Shown: positions 8,095-14,420 of the stretch, one piece after another
How positions within the stretch are numbered: position 1 is the first letter of the stretch
How the letters are laid out: each line of letters begins with the position of its first letter
Source of the DNA: an uncultured Oscillospiraceae bacterium
GTDB lineage: Bacteria; Bacillota; Clostridia; Oscillospirales; Oscillospiraceae
Direction of reading: 5' to 3'
DNA: 17,344 nucleotides
Assembly: GCA_934621665.1 (NCBI GenBank)
Contig: CAKTUT010000012.1
Coordinates: 1-17,344 of the forward strand
The notes under the pieces: model-generated
Seen by the model: the letters and a program-made list of their open reading frames with translations, nothing else
What the model was told of the DNA's origin: nothing
The model's database searches: none
Made by a program: the position numbers and the translations under genes

Positions 8095-10374
8095 TCAGAC
8101 CTCCAGATAGGAGTCGGAGTACAGTTCGTTGTTCTTGAAGATATCGCAGGACTTGATGGTTTCCATCAGACGCAGGTCGTTGGGGTTGACGATTGCGGAG
8201 GTCAGACCCTGCATCATTGCCATGGCAACCAGCGCGGAGTCCATGATCGGGCGGACATTCTTCGGTGCACCGTTGGAGTTGTTGGACAGGCCGCCGGTGG
8301 ACTTGAGCCCTTCGTCAGAGAACAGCTTGATGGCGTTCAGAACGTCCATCTGCTTGTCCTGCATGCCCTTGACAACCAGGAACAGCGGGTCGAACCACAG
8401 GTCGGTCGCTTCCATGCCAAGGCTCAGGCCGCGCTCAAGCATATGATGGCAGTGCATCATGCGCTCCTCGTTGTCCTTTGCAATGCCGTCGGCGGAGCAA
8501 AGCGCCACGCAGATTGCGTCGTTGGCCGCGGCCAGATCGATGTAGGAGATACGGGAGCCTGCGTCAGCGGAGTTGACGATGGGCTTGCCGTTCGTGCGGT
8601 TGTAGACCTTGATGCCGGCCTCGATGGCGCGCTTGTTGGCGGTGTCGAGGGCCAGAGGCACATTGTTGAAGTTCTCCTGCAGCAGCTTGACTGCCCAGGT
8701 CATGAGCTCGGGGCCGTTGGACTCGGCCGGGCCGATGTTGACATCCAGATACGTTGCGCCGGCCTTGATCTGCTCGGCGGCACGCTTCAAGATGGGCTCG
8801 GGGTTCATGGTGTTCATGGCCTCGCGGATGACCGGGGAGATGCAGTGGATACGCTCGCCGATGGTGACGAACTTGGGCGAATCGGGATCTCTCTGCTTGT
8901 AGTTGGCGTCCAGATCGTCACGGATCTTGATGGCGGGGATAGAAGCTGCGATCTTTTCGAAGTCCAGCGGCGCGTTGGCGTCGGCGACTTCTTTCTTCTC
9001 CTCTGCAGGCTTCTTGGAAGCGGCAACTGCCTCGGCAGCCTTGATGTACTCGCCGTCCTTGAGGTACTTGACCAGCTCAACAGCCTCGCGCGTACCGACA
9101 ACAACGTTCCAATCAGGCAGCTTGTCCTGAATCTCGCCTTTCATAACGGCAACCTTGCCCGGGATAATCAGGGTACGGTTGTTGATCTTACCAGCGATAT
9201 CAAACTCGTCAAAGAATTTCTTGACAGAGGTGGATGAGAACTTGCCGGCTGCCCATGCCGTCAGGACAGACATGCCGGAAGCGTCGGTGATCAGCAGGTT
9301 GACCGGCACTTTGGAGCGCTCGAGTTCGCCGGAGACCAGGAAGTAGGTCAGCGCGAAGTCAACCGTCAGCGCACAGGGATCGTCAGGACCGGCGCCGTTG
9401 ATCGGGTAGATACCGGGCGCAACCTTCATCGGCTTCTGCGGGTCGGTGAAGATGTTCTGACGCAGGCCGTACAGCGGCAGTGCCTCTGCATAGGTCATTC
9501 TGGGCATGATGATGATCGAGCCGTACTTCAGCGTGAACAAGGAAGCCAGCGCCGTTGCCAGATGATAGTCGTCCTTGCACAGCTTGCTCAGATCAACGAT
9601 GGACGGATAGCCGAACGTGCGGTCGTTATCCTTGAGGGCTGCGCGGCGAACCTGCACAGCGCCCGCAAACGTTGCCTTGACGGTATCGGCGGTGACGTCG
9701 AGAATCAGGTTCTTGTTGCCGGCCTTTTCCAGTGCCTCAACGGTATCATGCAGCTCATTGAGATCAGCAGCCTGCACGCCAAGCACCACGCCATAAGTCT
9801 TTGCCAGCTCATTCATGGCCTCGAGGTTGTCCTTGTTAACGCCATTGACAACGGGCTTTACGTCCTTGATGGCCTCAACTGCGGCCTTTGCAGCGTCAAC
9901 GTCGGTGGTTTCCAGAATGACGCCGCGCTCCAGTGTGGCAGCTTTCTTTGCGAGCTCTACGAAGCGTGCGCTGTCGCCGCCGTTGCGGACAGCAACAAAC
10001 TCTACATACTCGCGCTCGCCGATACGCTCATAGTCAACGCTCTTGAGCTCGGCAATTTTTGCATCAACCGCAGCGTCGTCCATGCAGGTGCAGATGGAGA
10101 CGGCAAACAGGTTACGGGAGACAAACGTCTTTTCATGACGGAACAGGACGGTTTCACCGCCCAGCTTATGGCCGGCAACCTCCAGCGTTTTCATGGGAGG
10201 TGCGGTAGCCTCGCTCAGAAGCGCGATGGCTTCCGGGGACATATACGGGCACTTGGTGATGGGAAGCGCACCCTGTGCAACCTTCATGCAGAATGCCATA
10301 CACGTGGGGCTTCCGCATTCCTTACAGTTCTTCTTGGGAGATAATTTGAAAATGTCAAGACCTTTTACTGCCAT
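8095..10374 (-). CDS. acsC-acsE: Fusion: corrinoid iron-sulfur protein large subunit (AcsC) plus methyl-THF:corrinoid methyltransferase (AcsE)
   Basis: This 759-residue single frame joins two proteins that are separate in Moorella. Residues 1 to about 442 are AcsC: [4Fe-4S] ligands C17, C20, C25 and C42 (CKECGSPTC, then KCPY), the same numbering as Moorella, then the TIM-barrel and C-terminal corrinoid-binding region (TYFLVSGE, LITDASGMSVLTAWAAGKFSS). Residues about 443-500 are a linker rich in Ala, Lys and Glu. Residues about 501-759 are AcsE: GERIH, LDVNIGP (D544), ALDTANK (D577), PIVNSADA (N601), FDPLF (D662) and GLSNNSNG (N698). Methyl-THF-binding residues are therefore present. The reaction is transfer of the methyl group of methyl-THF to cob(I)amide of the same polypeptide. 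GGAGGAGG precedes the ATG. It lies 21 bases after acsD, its small-subunit partner. Confidence 0.96.
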   Translation of the reverse strand: MAVKGLDIFKLSPKKNCKECGSPTCMAFCMKVAQGALPITKCPYMSPEAIALLSEATAPPMKTLEVAGHKLGGETVLFRHEKTFVSRNLFAVSICTCMDDAAVDAKIAELKSVDYERIGEREYVEFVAVRNGGDSARFVELAKKAATLERGVILETTDVDAAKAAVEAIKDVKPVVNGVNKDNLEAMNELAKTYGVVLGVQAADLNELHDTVEALEKAGNKNLILDVTADTVKATFAGAVQVRRAALKDNDRTFGYPSIVDLSKLCKDDYHLATALASLFTLKYGSIIIMPRMTYAEALPLYGLRQNIFTDPQKPMKVAPGIYPINGAGPDDPCALTVDFALTYFLVSGELERSKVPVNLLITDASGMSVLTAWAAGKFSSTSVKKFFDEFDIAGKINNRTLIIPGKVAVMKGEIQDKLPDWNVVVGTREAVELVKYLKDGEYIKAAEAVAASKKPAEEKKEVADANAPLDFEKIAASIPAIKIRDDLDANYKQRDPDSPKFVTIGERIHCISPVIREAMNTMNPEPILKRAAEQIKAGATYLDVNIGPAESNGPELMTWAVKLLQENFNNVPLALDTANKRAIEAGIKVYNRTNGKPIVNSADAGSRISYIDLAAANDAICVALCSADGIAKDNEERMMHCHHMLERGLSLGMEATDLWFDPLFLVVKGMQDKQMDVLNAIKLFSDEGLKSTGGLSNNSNGAPKNVRPIMDSALVAMAMMQGLTSAIVNPNDLRLMETIKSCDIFKNNELYSDSYLEV

Positions 10375-10395
10375 TGTATGTTTCCTCCTCCTGCA

Positions 10396-11340
10396 TTAGC
10401 AAAGCGCGCTGATCATCTTGGCGATGGTCGCAATGGCTGCCGGGTGACGCATGATAACCGCGTCAGAACCGCCTGCCAGGACTGCAGCAGCGGTGGTGAT
10501 TTCCATCTCGATGCCGCGCTCTTCCTGGTTGCCCCACTCGGGCATATCGCTTTCGGGCATGATTGCTTCCTTGACGCCCCAGGTATCGGACGAAACAGGG
10601 GTCATGATGGGCATTTCCAGCATGGCGTCAGCCTGCTTGAGCGCTGCGTCCTTGATGCGGTCCAGCGTGGAGGCGACGTACTCATAGCCGTAGCCTGCGG
10701 CAGCAGAGCCGATGTTCATGACGATGTTCTGTGCGCTGACGCCCAGCTGGGTCATGACGGTGTTGAGCTGCTTGGCAAGGTTGATGTCAACGGCAGATTC
10801 TGCGCCAACTTTCTGGTTGTAGGCAAGGCCGGCGGATGCGCCGACGGTCTTGTAGTTTTCGTCACGGGCGGACAGGACAAGGATATTCTTGCCGGCCAGC
10901 GCCTCGGCGATCTTGTTGAAAAGCTCGGTGTCCTTTTCAATGTTCTTGCAGCCCATGATAACGATGGGCATGGTGACTGCGTCAGAAACGTCCTTGGCCA
11001 GCTTGACGCACTCCTCAACCGACTTGTCGAGGCCGTTGGGATCGGCGCCCTCAAAGTGCAGGCACAGGAACGATGCGCCCTCCATGGTCTCAGCGCGCTT
11101 GGCCATATCAACCACGCTCTCGCAGCCGGCGTAGAACGCCTGCTCGCCGGGCATGGTGTACTCGGCCATGCCGAGGTCAGTCAGCTCGACGCCGATCTTC
11201 GGCGCGTTGGCAATGTCCGCGTCAAACGTGTAGAACGGCAGGACGTTCTGTCCGCCGATCTTGGTGGCTTTTTCACCGACGCCAAGGGTAACTTCATTGA
11301 TTCTGGCGTTGAAAGCCTGCTTTTTGGGAACAAAAGGCAT
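10396..11340 (-). CDS. acsD: Corrinoid iron-sulfur protein small subunit (CODH/ACS delta)
   Basis: AcsD is the TIM-barrel partner of AcsC; together they hold the corrinoid that carries the methyl group to acetyl-CoA synthase. The 314-residue protein is close to the usual length (about 320). Recognisable segments are GGQNVLPFYTFDADIANAPK (about residues 29-48), CLHFEGADPNGLDKS (about 93-107), VIMGCKNIEKD, VLSARDENYKTVGASAGLAY and MPIMTPVSSDTWGVKEA (about 244-260). The ATG follows a GGGGGA ribosome binding site. It lies between cooC (30-base gap) and the acsC-acsE fusion (21-base gap), clearly in one operon. Confidence 0.97.
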   Translation of the reverse strand: MPFVPKKQAFNARINEVTLGVGEKATKIGGQNVLPFYTFDADIANAPKIGVELTDLGMAEYTMPGEQAFYAGCESVVDMAKRAETMEGASFLCLHFEGADPNGLDKSVEECVKLAKDVSDAVTMPIVIMGCKNIEKDTELFNKIAEALAGKNILVLSARDENYKTVGASAGLAYNQKVGAESAVDINLAKQLNTVMTQLGVSAQNIVMNIGSAAAGYGYEYVASTLDRIKDAALKQADAMLEMPIMTPVSSDTWGVKEAIMPESDMPEWGNQEERGIEMEITTAAAVLAGGSDAVIMRHPAAIATIAKMISALC

Positions 11341-11370
11341 AGTGTGAATCCCCCTACAAAAAAATTTTTA

Positions 11371-12138
11371 TTACGGATGAAGCTTCTGCATGATCTCATG
11401 CAGTGCGACCTTGACCGGCGCGTTTTCCGGCACCTGGGAACTGGGCTTGCCGTCGCAGTCATACTCGAAAACGAGCTCGTCCTGCGGCAGTACACCGGCA
11501 AGGTCAAGGTGGTTTTTATCTATCTCTTCCAGTACACCGGCATTGAGTTTCCCCTCCGGTGCCCGGTTGACGATCAATTTCATAGCGCCGGGCTTGAGCT
11601 CCAGTTCACGCACCATTTCAGCGATGCGCCCCACGGCCTGAATGCCGCGGCGGGAGCAGTCGGAAACCAGCAGCATCAGATCCACATGCGGCAGAATGCC
11701 GCGGCTGATGTGCTCAAGTCCCGCCTCATTGTCGATTACCATATAGCGGTAATTCCCGGCATATTTGTCAATCTGGGTTTTGAGAACGCCGTTGACGAAG
11801 CAGTAGCACCCCTTGCCCTGCGTGCGTCCCATGACCAGCAGGTCATAGTCGTCCTCCTCGCACAGCGCCGAGCTGAATTTCATCTCGGCGTAGTCGGCCT
11901 TTGTCATATTGGCAGGGACAGTCCCCCGCTGCTCGGCATGGAGCATTTCCTCGCGGATATCGCCAAGCGTGGCCTCAACCTCAACGCCCAGAACCTCGTT
12001 CAGATTGGAATTGGCGTCCGCATCCACGACCAGAATCGGTCCTTTTTTCTGCTTTACCAGATAGTCGATAATCAGGCCGCACGTCGTTGTCTTGCCAACG
12101 CCGCCCTTACCGGCAACCGCAATCGTATAGGGTGTCAT
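11371..12138 (-). CDS. cooC: CooC/AcsF-type nickel-insertion ATPase
   Basis: This is a MinD/SIMIBI-class ATPase of 255 residues that loads nickel into CODH or acetyl-CoA synthase. The deviant Walker A GKGGVGKTT is at residues 10-18, VVDADANSN at 37-45, and the metal-binding C-x-C of CooC dimers is C111-Y-C113 in GKGCYCFVN. VIDNEAGLEHISRG and LLLVSDCSRRGIQA follow. The start at 12138 is chosen because AAGGAGG lies just upstream; an in-frame ATG 14 codons earlier has no such site. Whether it serves CODH (CooC) or ACS (AcsF) cannot be told from sequence, but the neighbours are ACS and corrinoid-protein genes and no CODH gene is here, which favours an AcsF role. Confidence 0.9.
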   Translation of the reverse strand: MTPYTIAVAGKGGVGKTTTCGLIIDYLVKQKKGPILVVDADANSNLNEVLGVEVEATLGDIREEMLHAEQRGTVPANMTKADYAEMKFSSALCEEDDYDLLVMGRTQGKGCYCFVNGVLKTQIDKYAGNYRYMVIDNEAGLEHISRGILPHVDLMLLVSDCSRRGIQAVGRIAEMVRELELKPGAMKLIVNRAPEGKLNAGVLEEIDKNHLDLAGVLPQDELVFEYDCDGKPSSQVPENAPVKVALHEIMQKLHP

Positions 12139-12212
12139 ATGCTCCTCCTTGGAAAATTCCGCGCAGTTTGCGCCAGTCACGGCCAGAAGCCGCGCGCCGC
12201 AAAGCGCTCAGC

Positions 12213-12241
12213 CGCTCCGGCAGGAATTTCCTGCCGGAGCG
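12213..12241. repeat. Perfect 29-base palindrome between metF and cooC
   Basis: CGCTCCGGCAGGAA and its complement flank a single central T. It lies 8 bases past the metF stop, on the transcript leading to cooC. No T-run follows on the minus strand, so it is a weak terminator or mRNA-processing hairpin at best. Its core closely matches GGCAGGATTTCCTGCCGG at 14302-14319, in the divergent metalloregulator promoter region. Confidence 0.6.
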
Positions 12242-12249
12242 TTGTGTCA

Positions 12250-13179
12250 TTAGATCAGGTCAATCAGACCGGCAGCCTTTGCGATGTACGCAACGTCCTC
12301 ATACTTGTTGAGCGCATACAGATGGATGCCGTCCACGCCGCAGGCGCGGTATTCGTCAATCTGGTTGATGGTGTATTCGATACCGGCAGCCTTAAAGCTT
12401 GCCTTTTTGCCCTCGACATCCGCGTCAAACGGCTCTTTGTCGAACGGGTTCGGGAAGATCCAGTTCTTGGAGATAATCTCGCAGAGCTTGCGATCCATCA
12501 CGCAGCCGTTGCGGCTGAGCGCCATGTTGATTGTTGCAGCCTGATCGAGAATCGGCATGATGCCCACGTCAACCGGCAGCCAGATACCGGCATTGCGAAT
12601 GGCCTCAAGCCAGTAGCGGAACGCGTCCATATCCCAGCAAAGCTGAGAGATGATGAAGTCCGCGCCGTTGTCCTGCTTCTGCTTGAGGAACGCGATGTCA
12701 GCCTCAAGGCTGCGGCACTGGATGTGACCCTCGGGAGAGCCCGCAACCGCGATGGTGAACTTGTCGCCAAACTCCTGACGGACGAACTTGACAAGCTCGG
12801 TGGCATAGTGCAGATCGCCGTTGGTGCCCGTCCAGCCAAAGGGCAGGTCGCCGCGCAGCGCCAGCATATGGTCAATACCGTGATCCAGATAGTTCTGAAG
12901 CTTTTCCTTGATATCGGCCTTTGTATTGCCGATACAGGTAAAGTGGGTAACAGGCGTGCACTTGCCGTCTTTCTTGATTTTGTCCAGAACCTCAAGATTC
13001 TTGCCGACGTTGGTGCCGCCTGCGCCATAGGTGCAGGAGATGTAGTCAGGGTTCAGCGTATACAGCTTTTCCAGGACACCATCCTTGCCGCACAGCTTTT
13101 CCATGCCGACGTCAGTCTTGGGCGGGAAAACCTCAAAAGAGAAAGTGGCTCTGTTTTCATAAATTTCAGCAACGCTCAT
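12250..13179 (-). CDS. metF: 5,10-methylenetetrahydrofolate reductase
   Basis: MetF reduces methylene-THF to methyl-THF, the last methyl-branch step before the AcsE domain. The 309-residue protein has the N-terminal ATFSFEVFPPKT with the catalytic Glu, PDYISCTYGAGGT, LALRGDLP (about residue 100), HIQCRSLEADIAFLKQKQDNGADFIISQLCWD, and the C-terminal GIHLYALNKYE. The length is that of a single-domain bacterial MetF. The ATG at 13179 is chosen because GGAGG lies five bases upstream; a TTG-initiated extension of four codons would start over the ribosome binding site. No metV, the zinc/Fe-S partner found beside metF in Moorella and other acetogens, is present in the window. First gene of the metF-cooC-acsD-acsCE unit, with its own promoter. 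Confidence 0.95.
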   Translation of the reverse strand: MSVAEIYENRATFSFEVFPPKTDVGMEKLCGKDGVLEKLYTLNPDYISCTYGAGGTNVGKNLEVLDKIKKDGKCTPVTHFTCIGNTKADIKEKLQNYLDHGIDHMLALRGDLPFGWTGTNGDLHYATELVKFVRQEFGDKFTIAVAGSPEGHIQCRSLEADIAFLKQKQDNGADFIISQLCWDMDAFRYWLEAIRNAGIWLPVDVGIMPILDQAATINMALSRNGCVMDRKLCEIISKNWIFPNPFDKEPFDADVEGKKASFKAAGIEYTINQIDEYRACGVDGIHLYALNKYEDVAYIAKAAGLIDLI

Positions 13180-13219
13180 TTTTGCCTCCAAAATATAAAA
13201 ATAGGATGTACGGAAATTG

Positions 13220-13240
13220 TGGGCATCCGCCGGATGCCCA
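13220..13240 (-). other. Hairpin in the metF leader
   Basis: TGGGCATCCG (13220-13229) pairs with CGGATGCCCA (13231-13240) around one central base. It lies within the predicted 5' leader of metF, about 41 bases upstream of the ATG. No T-run follows on either strand, so it is more likely transcript-stabilising than a terminator. Confidence 0.5.
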
Positions 13241-13242
13241 TT

Positions 13243-13258
13243 CGATACAAAGTTATCG
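13243..13258. promoter_or_regulatory. Candidate operator overlapping the metF -10 box
   Basis: CGATACAAAGTTATCG is a dyad of the form CGATA-N6-TATCG that overlaps the metF -10 box (13255-13260) and the expected start of transcription. The same arms and spacing occur at the fhs start (1916-1931). A bound protein here would block RNA polymerase, so a repressor is the natural reading. Confidence 0.5.
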
Positions 13259-13283
13259 TATCACACTTTGGTAGCAAATACAA
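13255..13283 (-). promoter_or_regulatory. Promoter of the metF-cooC-acsD-acsCE operon
   Basis: On the minus strand, TTGTAT (13278-13283), a 17-base spacer and TACGAT (13255-13260), preceded by TGA (extended -10). The predicted start near 13248 gives a leader of about 70 nt. The remaining upstream stretch to 13388 holds poly-T tracts and GC-rich runs but no clear terminator for the preceding gene, so read-through from the nickel genes is possible. Confidence 0.6.
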
Positions 13284-13388
13284 GTCTGTTTCGACGAGAA
13301 TCTGCGTTTTTTTGTCTGCGGCGCACGTTTTTTTGCCGCGGCGCGCGGCGCGTCGGTGCACGAAAAACAGATGTCCGCGAATCAAAAT

Positions 13389-13616
13389 CTACAGCGGTGT
13401 AAACAGGAACTTCTGCGTCACGCCGGCGCTCTGCACATAGACGGTCAGCTCACCGTTTGCCCGCTCGTCCACGTCCAGCGTCACCTGCTTGCCCTTGACA
13501 AGCTCGCGGATATAGCCGACAGGATCGTCGGTTTCCACCTCGTCAAAAAACACATCGCGCATCTGGTTGTTGGCACACTGATTTTCAATCTCGCGCACCA
13601 GCTCATACGATTTCAT
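13389..13616 (-). CDS. Small conserved-looking protein of unknown function
   Basis: I do not recognise this 75-residue protein. It is acidic at the centre (FFDEVETDDPVGYIRELV, residues 23-40), with one cysteine (C14 in the run ENQCANNQMRD) and a C-terminal half predicted as beta strands (KQVTLDVDERANGELTVYVQ, then KFLFTPL). It has no signal peptide or membrane segment. GAGGAAC upstream of the ATG is a usable ribosome binding site. It begins 10 bases after the cooT stop and is therefore co-transcribed with the His-rich protein and CooT. Its place suggests a role in nickel handling or acetyl-CoA synthase maturation, but this rests on position only. Confidence 0.8.
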   Translation of the reverse strand: MKSYELVREIENQCANNQMRDVFFDEVETDDPVGYIRELVKGKQVTLDVDERANGELTVYVQSAGVTQKFLFTPL

Positions 13617-13626
13617 GTCCAGTTCC

Positions 13627-13815
13627 TCACAGCGGGCGGATCAGCGCGCTGTTGCCCACCAGATCCACCGATACCAGTTCGCCCTTTACGGTGATCTGGC
13701 GCTCCATCAGGTCGGTCAGCACAACCTCGCCCGGGAAACACTCAATTTTCTGGACATTGCTCAAAATCAGATTTTCCGGCGTCTGCTCGCCGCGATAAAC
13801 CATAGCAAGGCACAT
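13627..13815 (-). CDS. cooT: CooT-family nickel-binding protein
   Basis: This 62-residue protein begins MCLAMV, with the Cys2 that binds nickel in characterised CooT dimers. It has the expected all-beta, Sm-like pattern (ILSNVQKIECFPGEVVLTDL, then ITVKGELVSVDLVGNSALI) and the usual family length of about 60-66. In Rhodospirillum rubrum CooT acts with CooC and CooJ in nickel delivery to CODH. Here it sits between a His-rich protein that could play the CooJ part and an unknown small gene, with cooC 1.5 kb downstream. AAGGAG lies just before the ATG, in the 17-base gap after the His-rich gene. Confidence 0.88.
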   Translation of the reverse strand: MCLAMVYRGEQTPENLILSNVQKIECFPGEVVLTDLMERQITVKGELVSVDLVGNSALIRPL

Positions 13816-13832
13816 ACTGTTTCTCCTTACGC

Positions 13833-14189
13833 TTACGCGTTCAGTGCGGCAAGCACCGTAGACAGGCGCATATTGCCCTTTTCAAAATCGCTTACGGCCA
13901 GCATAACCTGCTCATAGGCGGTGTTCTCGCCCATGTTCTGAAGCTGCTTTGCCAGCTGCGCCAGTTCGTTTGCATGGGCGGTGTTATGGCCAACCATATA
14001 CTTCATCAGCGCAACGAGCTCCTCGCGCGGCGAAGCGTGGGCATGACCGCAGTCAGCGCAGTTGTGTTCTTCACCGCAGTGGATATGCTCGCCGCAAGCG
14101 TGGTCATGGTCATGCTGGTGCTCATGGTCGTGGTCGTGATGATGGTGACCACCGCAGGCGTCGTCGTGTTCATAGCAGGGATAAAACAT
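13833..14189 (-). CDS. His/Cys-rich metal-binding protein, CooJ-like in role
   Basis: This 118-residue protein has a metal-binding first half (residues 1-51) containing 16 His and 6 Cys, including a HHHHDHDHEHQHDHDH run and C-x-x-C at C44/C47. The second half is helical (about 53-118: REELVALMKYMVGHNTAHAN, then ELAQLAKQLQNMGENTAYEQ). That helical part also carries His residues (HNTAH). A nickel buffer or chaperone for acetyl-CoA synthase is the likely role, analogous to CooJ but not clearly homologous. The start at 14189 is chosen because GGAAAGGA precedes it by eight bases. Earlier in-frame ATGs at 14228 and 14213 lack a ribosome binding site, and the first would leave a leader of only about eight bases. 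First gene of the nickel unit, divergent from the metalloregulator. Confidence 0.85.
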   Translation of the reverse strand: MFYPCYEHDDACGGHHHHDHDHEHQHDHDHACGEHIHCGEEHNCADCGHAHASPREELVALMKYMVGHNTAHANELAQLAKQLQNMGENTAYEQVMLAVSDFEKGNMRLSTVLAALNA

Positions 14190-14242
14190 CTGGGATTCCT
14201 TTCCGTCTGACATTGCAGACACATACAATATTTTATGACGCT

Positions 14243-14271
14243 ATTATAGCCGCCAAAGCACACTTTGTAAA
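14243..14271 (-). promoter_or_regulatory. Promoter of the His-rich/cooT unit
   Basis: On the minus strand, TTTACA (14266-14271), a 17-base spacer and a perfect TATAAT (14243-14248). It is the strongest promoter match in the window. The predicted start is near 14236, leaving a leader of about 47 nt to the chosen ATG. Confidence 0.82.
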
Positions 14272-14290
14272 GTACCTGATTGCCTGCCAA

Positions 14291-14319
14291 AAATCCCCCG
14301 GGGCAGGATTTCCTGCCGG
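14291..14319. promoter_or_regulatory. Candidate metalloregulator operator in the divergent intergenic region
   Basis: Two overlapping dyads are present. The first has AAATCC (14291-14296) and GGATTT (14306-14311) flanking a C5/G4 core, the A/T-flanked G/C-tract layout of CsoR/RcnR-family operators. The second is GGCAGGATTTCCTGCCGG (14302-14319). It sits between the two divergent promoters, outside both predicted transcripts, so it is not a terminator. The adjacent regulator gene makes autoregulation the obvious guess. Confidence 0.45.
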
Positions 14320-14369
14320 AATTTTTCGAAAAATTGTCTGTTTTTCCGGTGGCGCTTACGCTGCCAGTG

Positions 14370-14378
14370 TGGTATACT
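14370..14378 (+). promoter_or_regulatory. Extended -10 promoter of the CsoR-family regulator
   Basis: TGGTATACT gives TGN plus TATACT (14373-14378), five of six matches to consensus. No good -35 lies 17 bases upstream (TGGCGC), which is usual for extended -10 promoters and for promoters under metal-sensor control. The start would be near 14385, about 36 bases before the ATG. Confidence 0.6.
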
Positions 14379-14420
14379 GACCGGGATATCACCGCGCAGA
14401 CGCGCAAAGGAGCGGCCGCC

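Noticed and set aside
12213..12241. Palindrome as an intrinsic terminator of metF
   Set aside because: No T-run follows on the minus strand and cooC, 75 bases on, has no visible promoter, so read-through is needed.
13284..13388. Poly-T and GC-rich tracts as a terminator of the 75-residue gene
   Set aside because: The T-runs are on the plus strand. On the minus strand they read as A-runs and no stem with a following T-run was found.
10378..13440. A 1020-codon open frame on the plus strand
   Set aside because: It runs antisense to metF, cooC, acsD and intergenic regions, with no recognisable domain. It arises from the codon bias of the real minus-strand genes.
14302..14325. Palindrome followed by a T-run as a terminator
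   Set aside because: It lies between two divergent promoters, outside both predicted transcripts, so it has nothing to terminate. An operator is more sensible.
14280..14420. An N-terminal extension of the CsoR-family regulator
   Set aside because: It would be read through the predicted promoter and operator; the ATG at 14421 has a good ribosome binding site and starts the His-rich tail.
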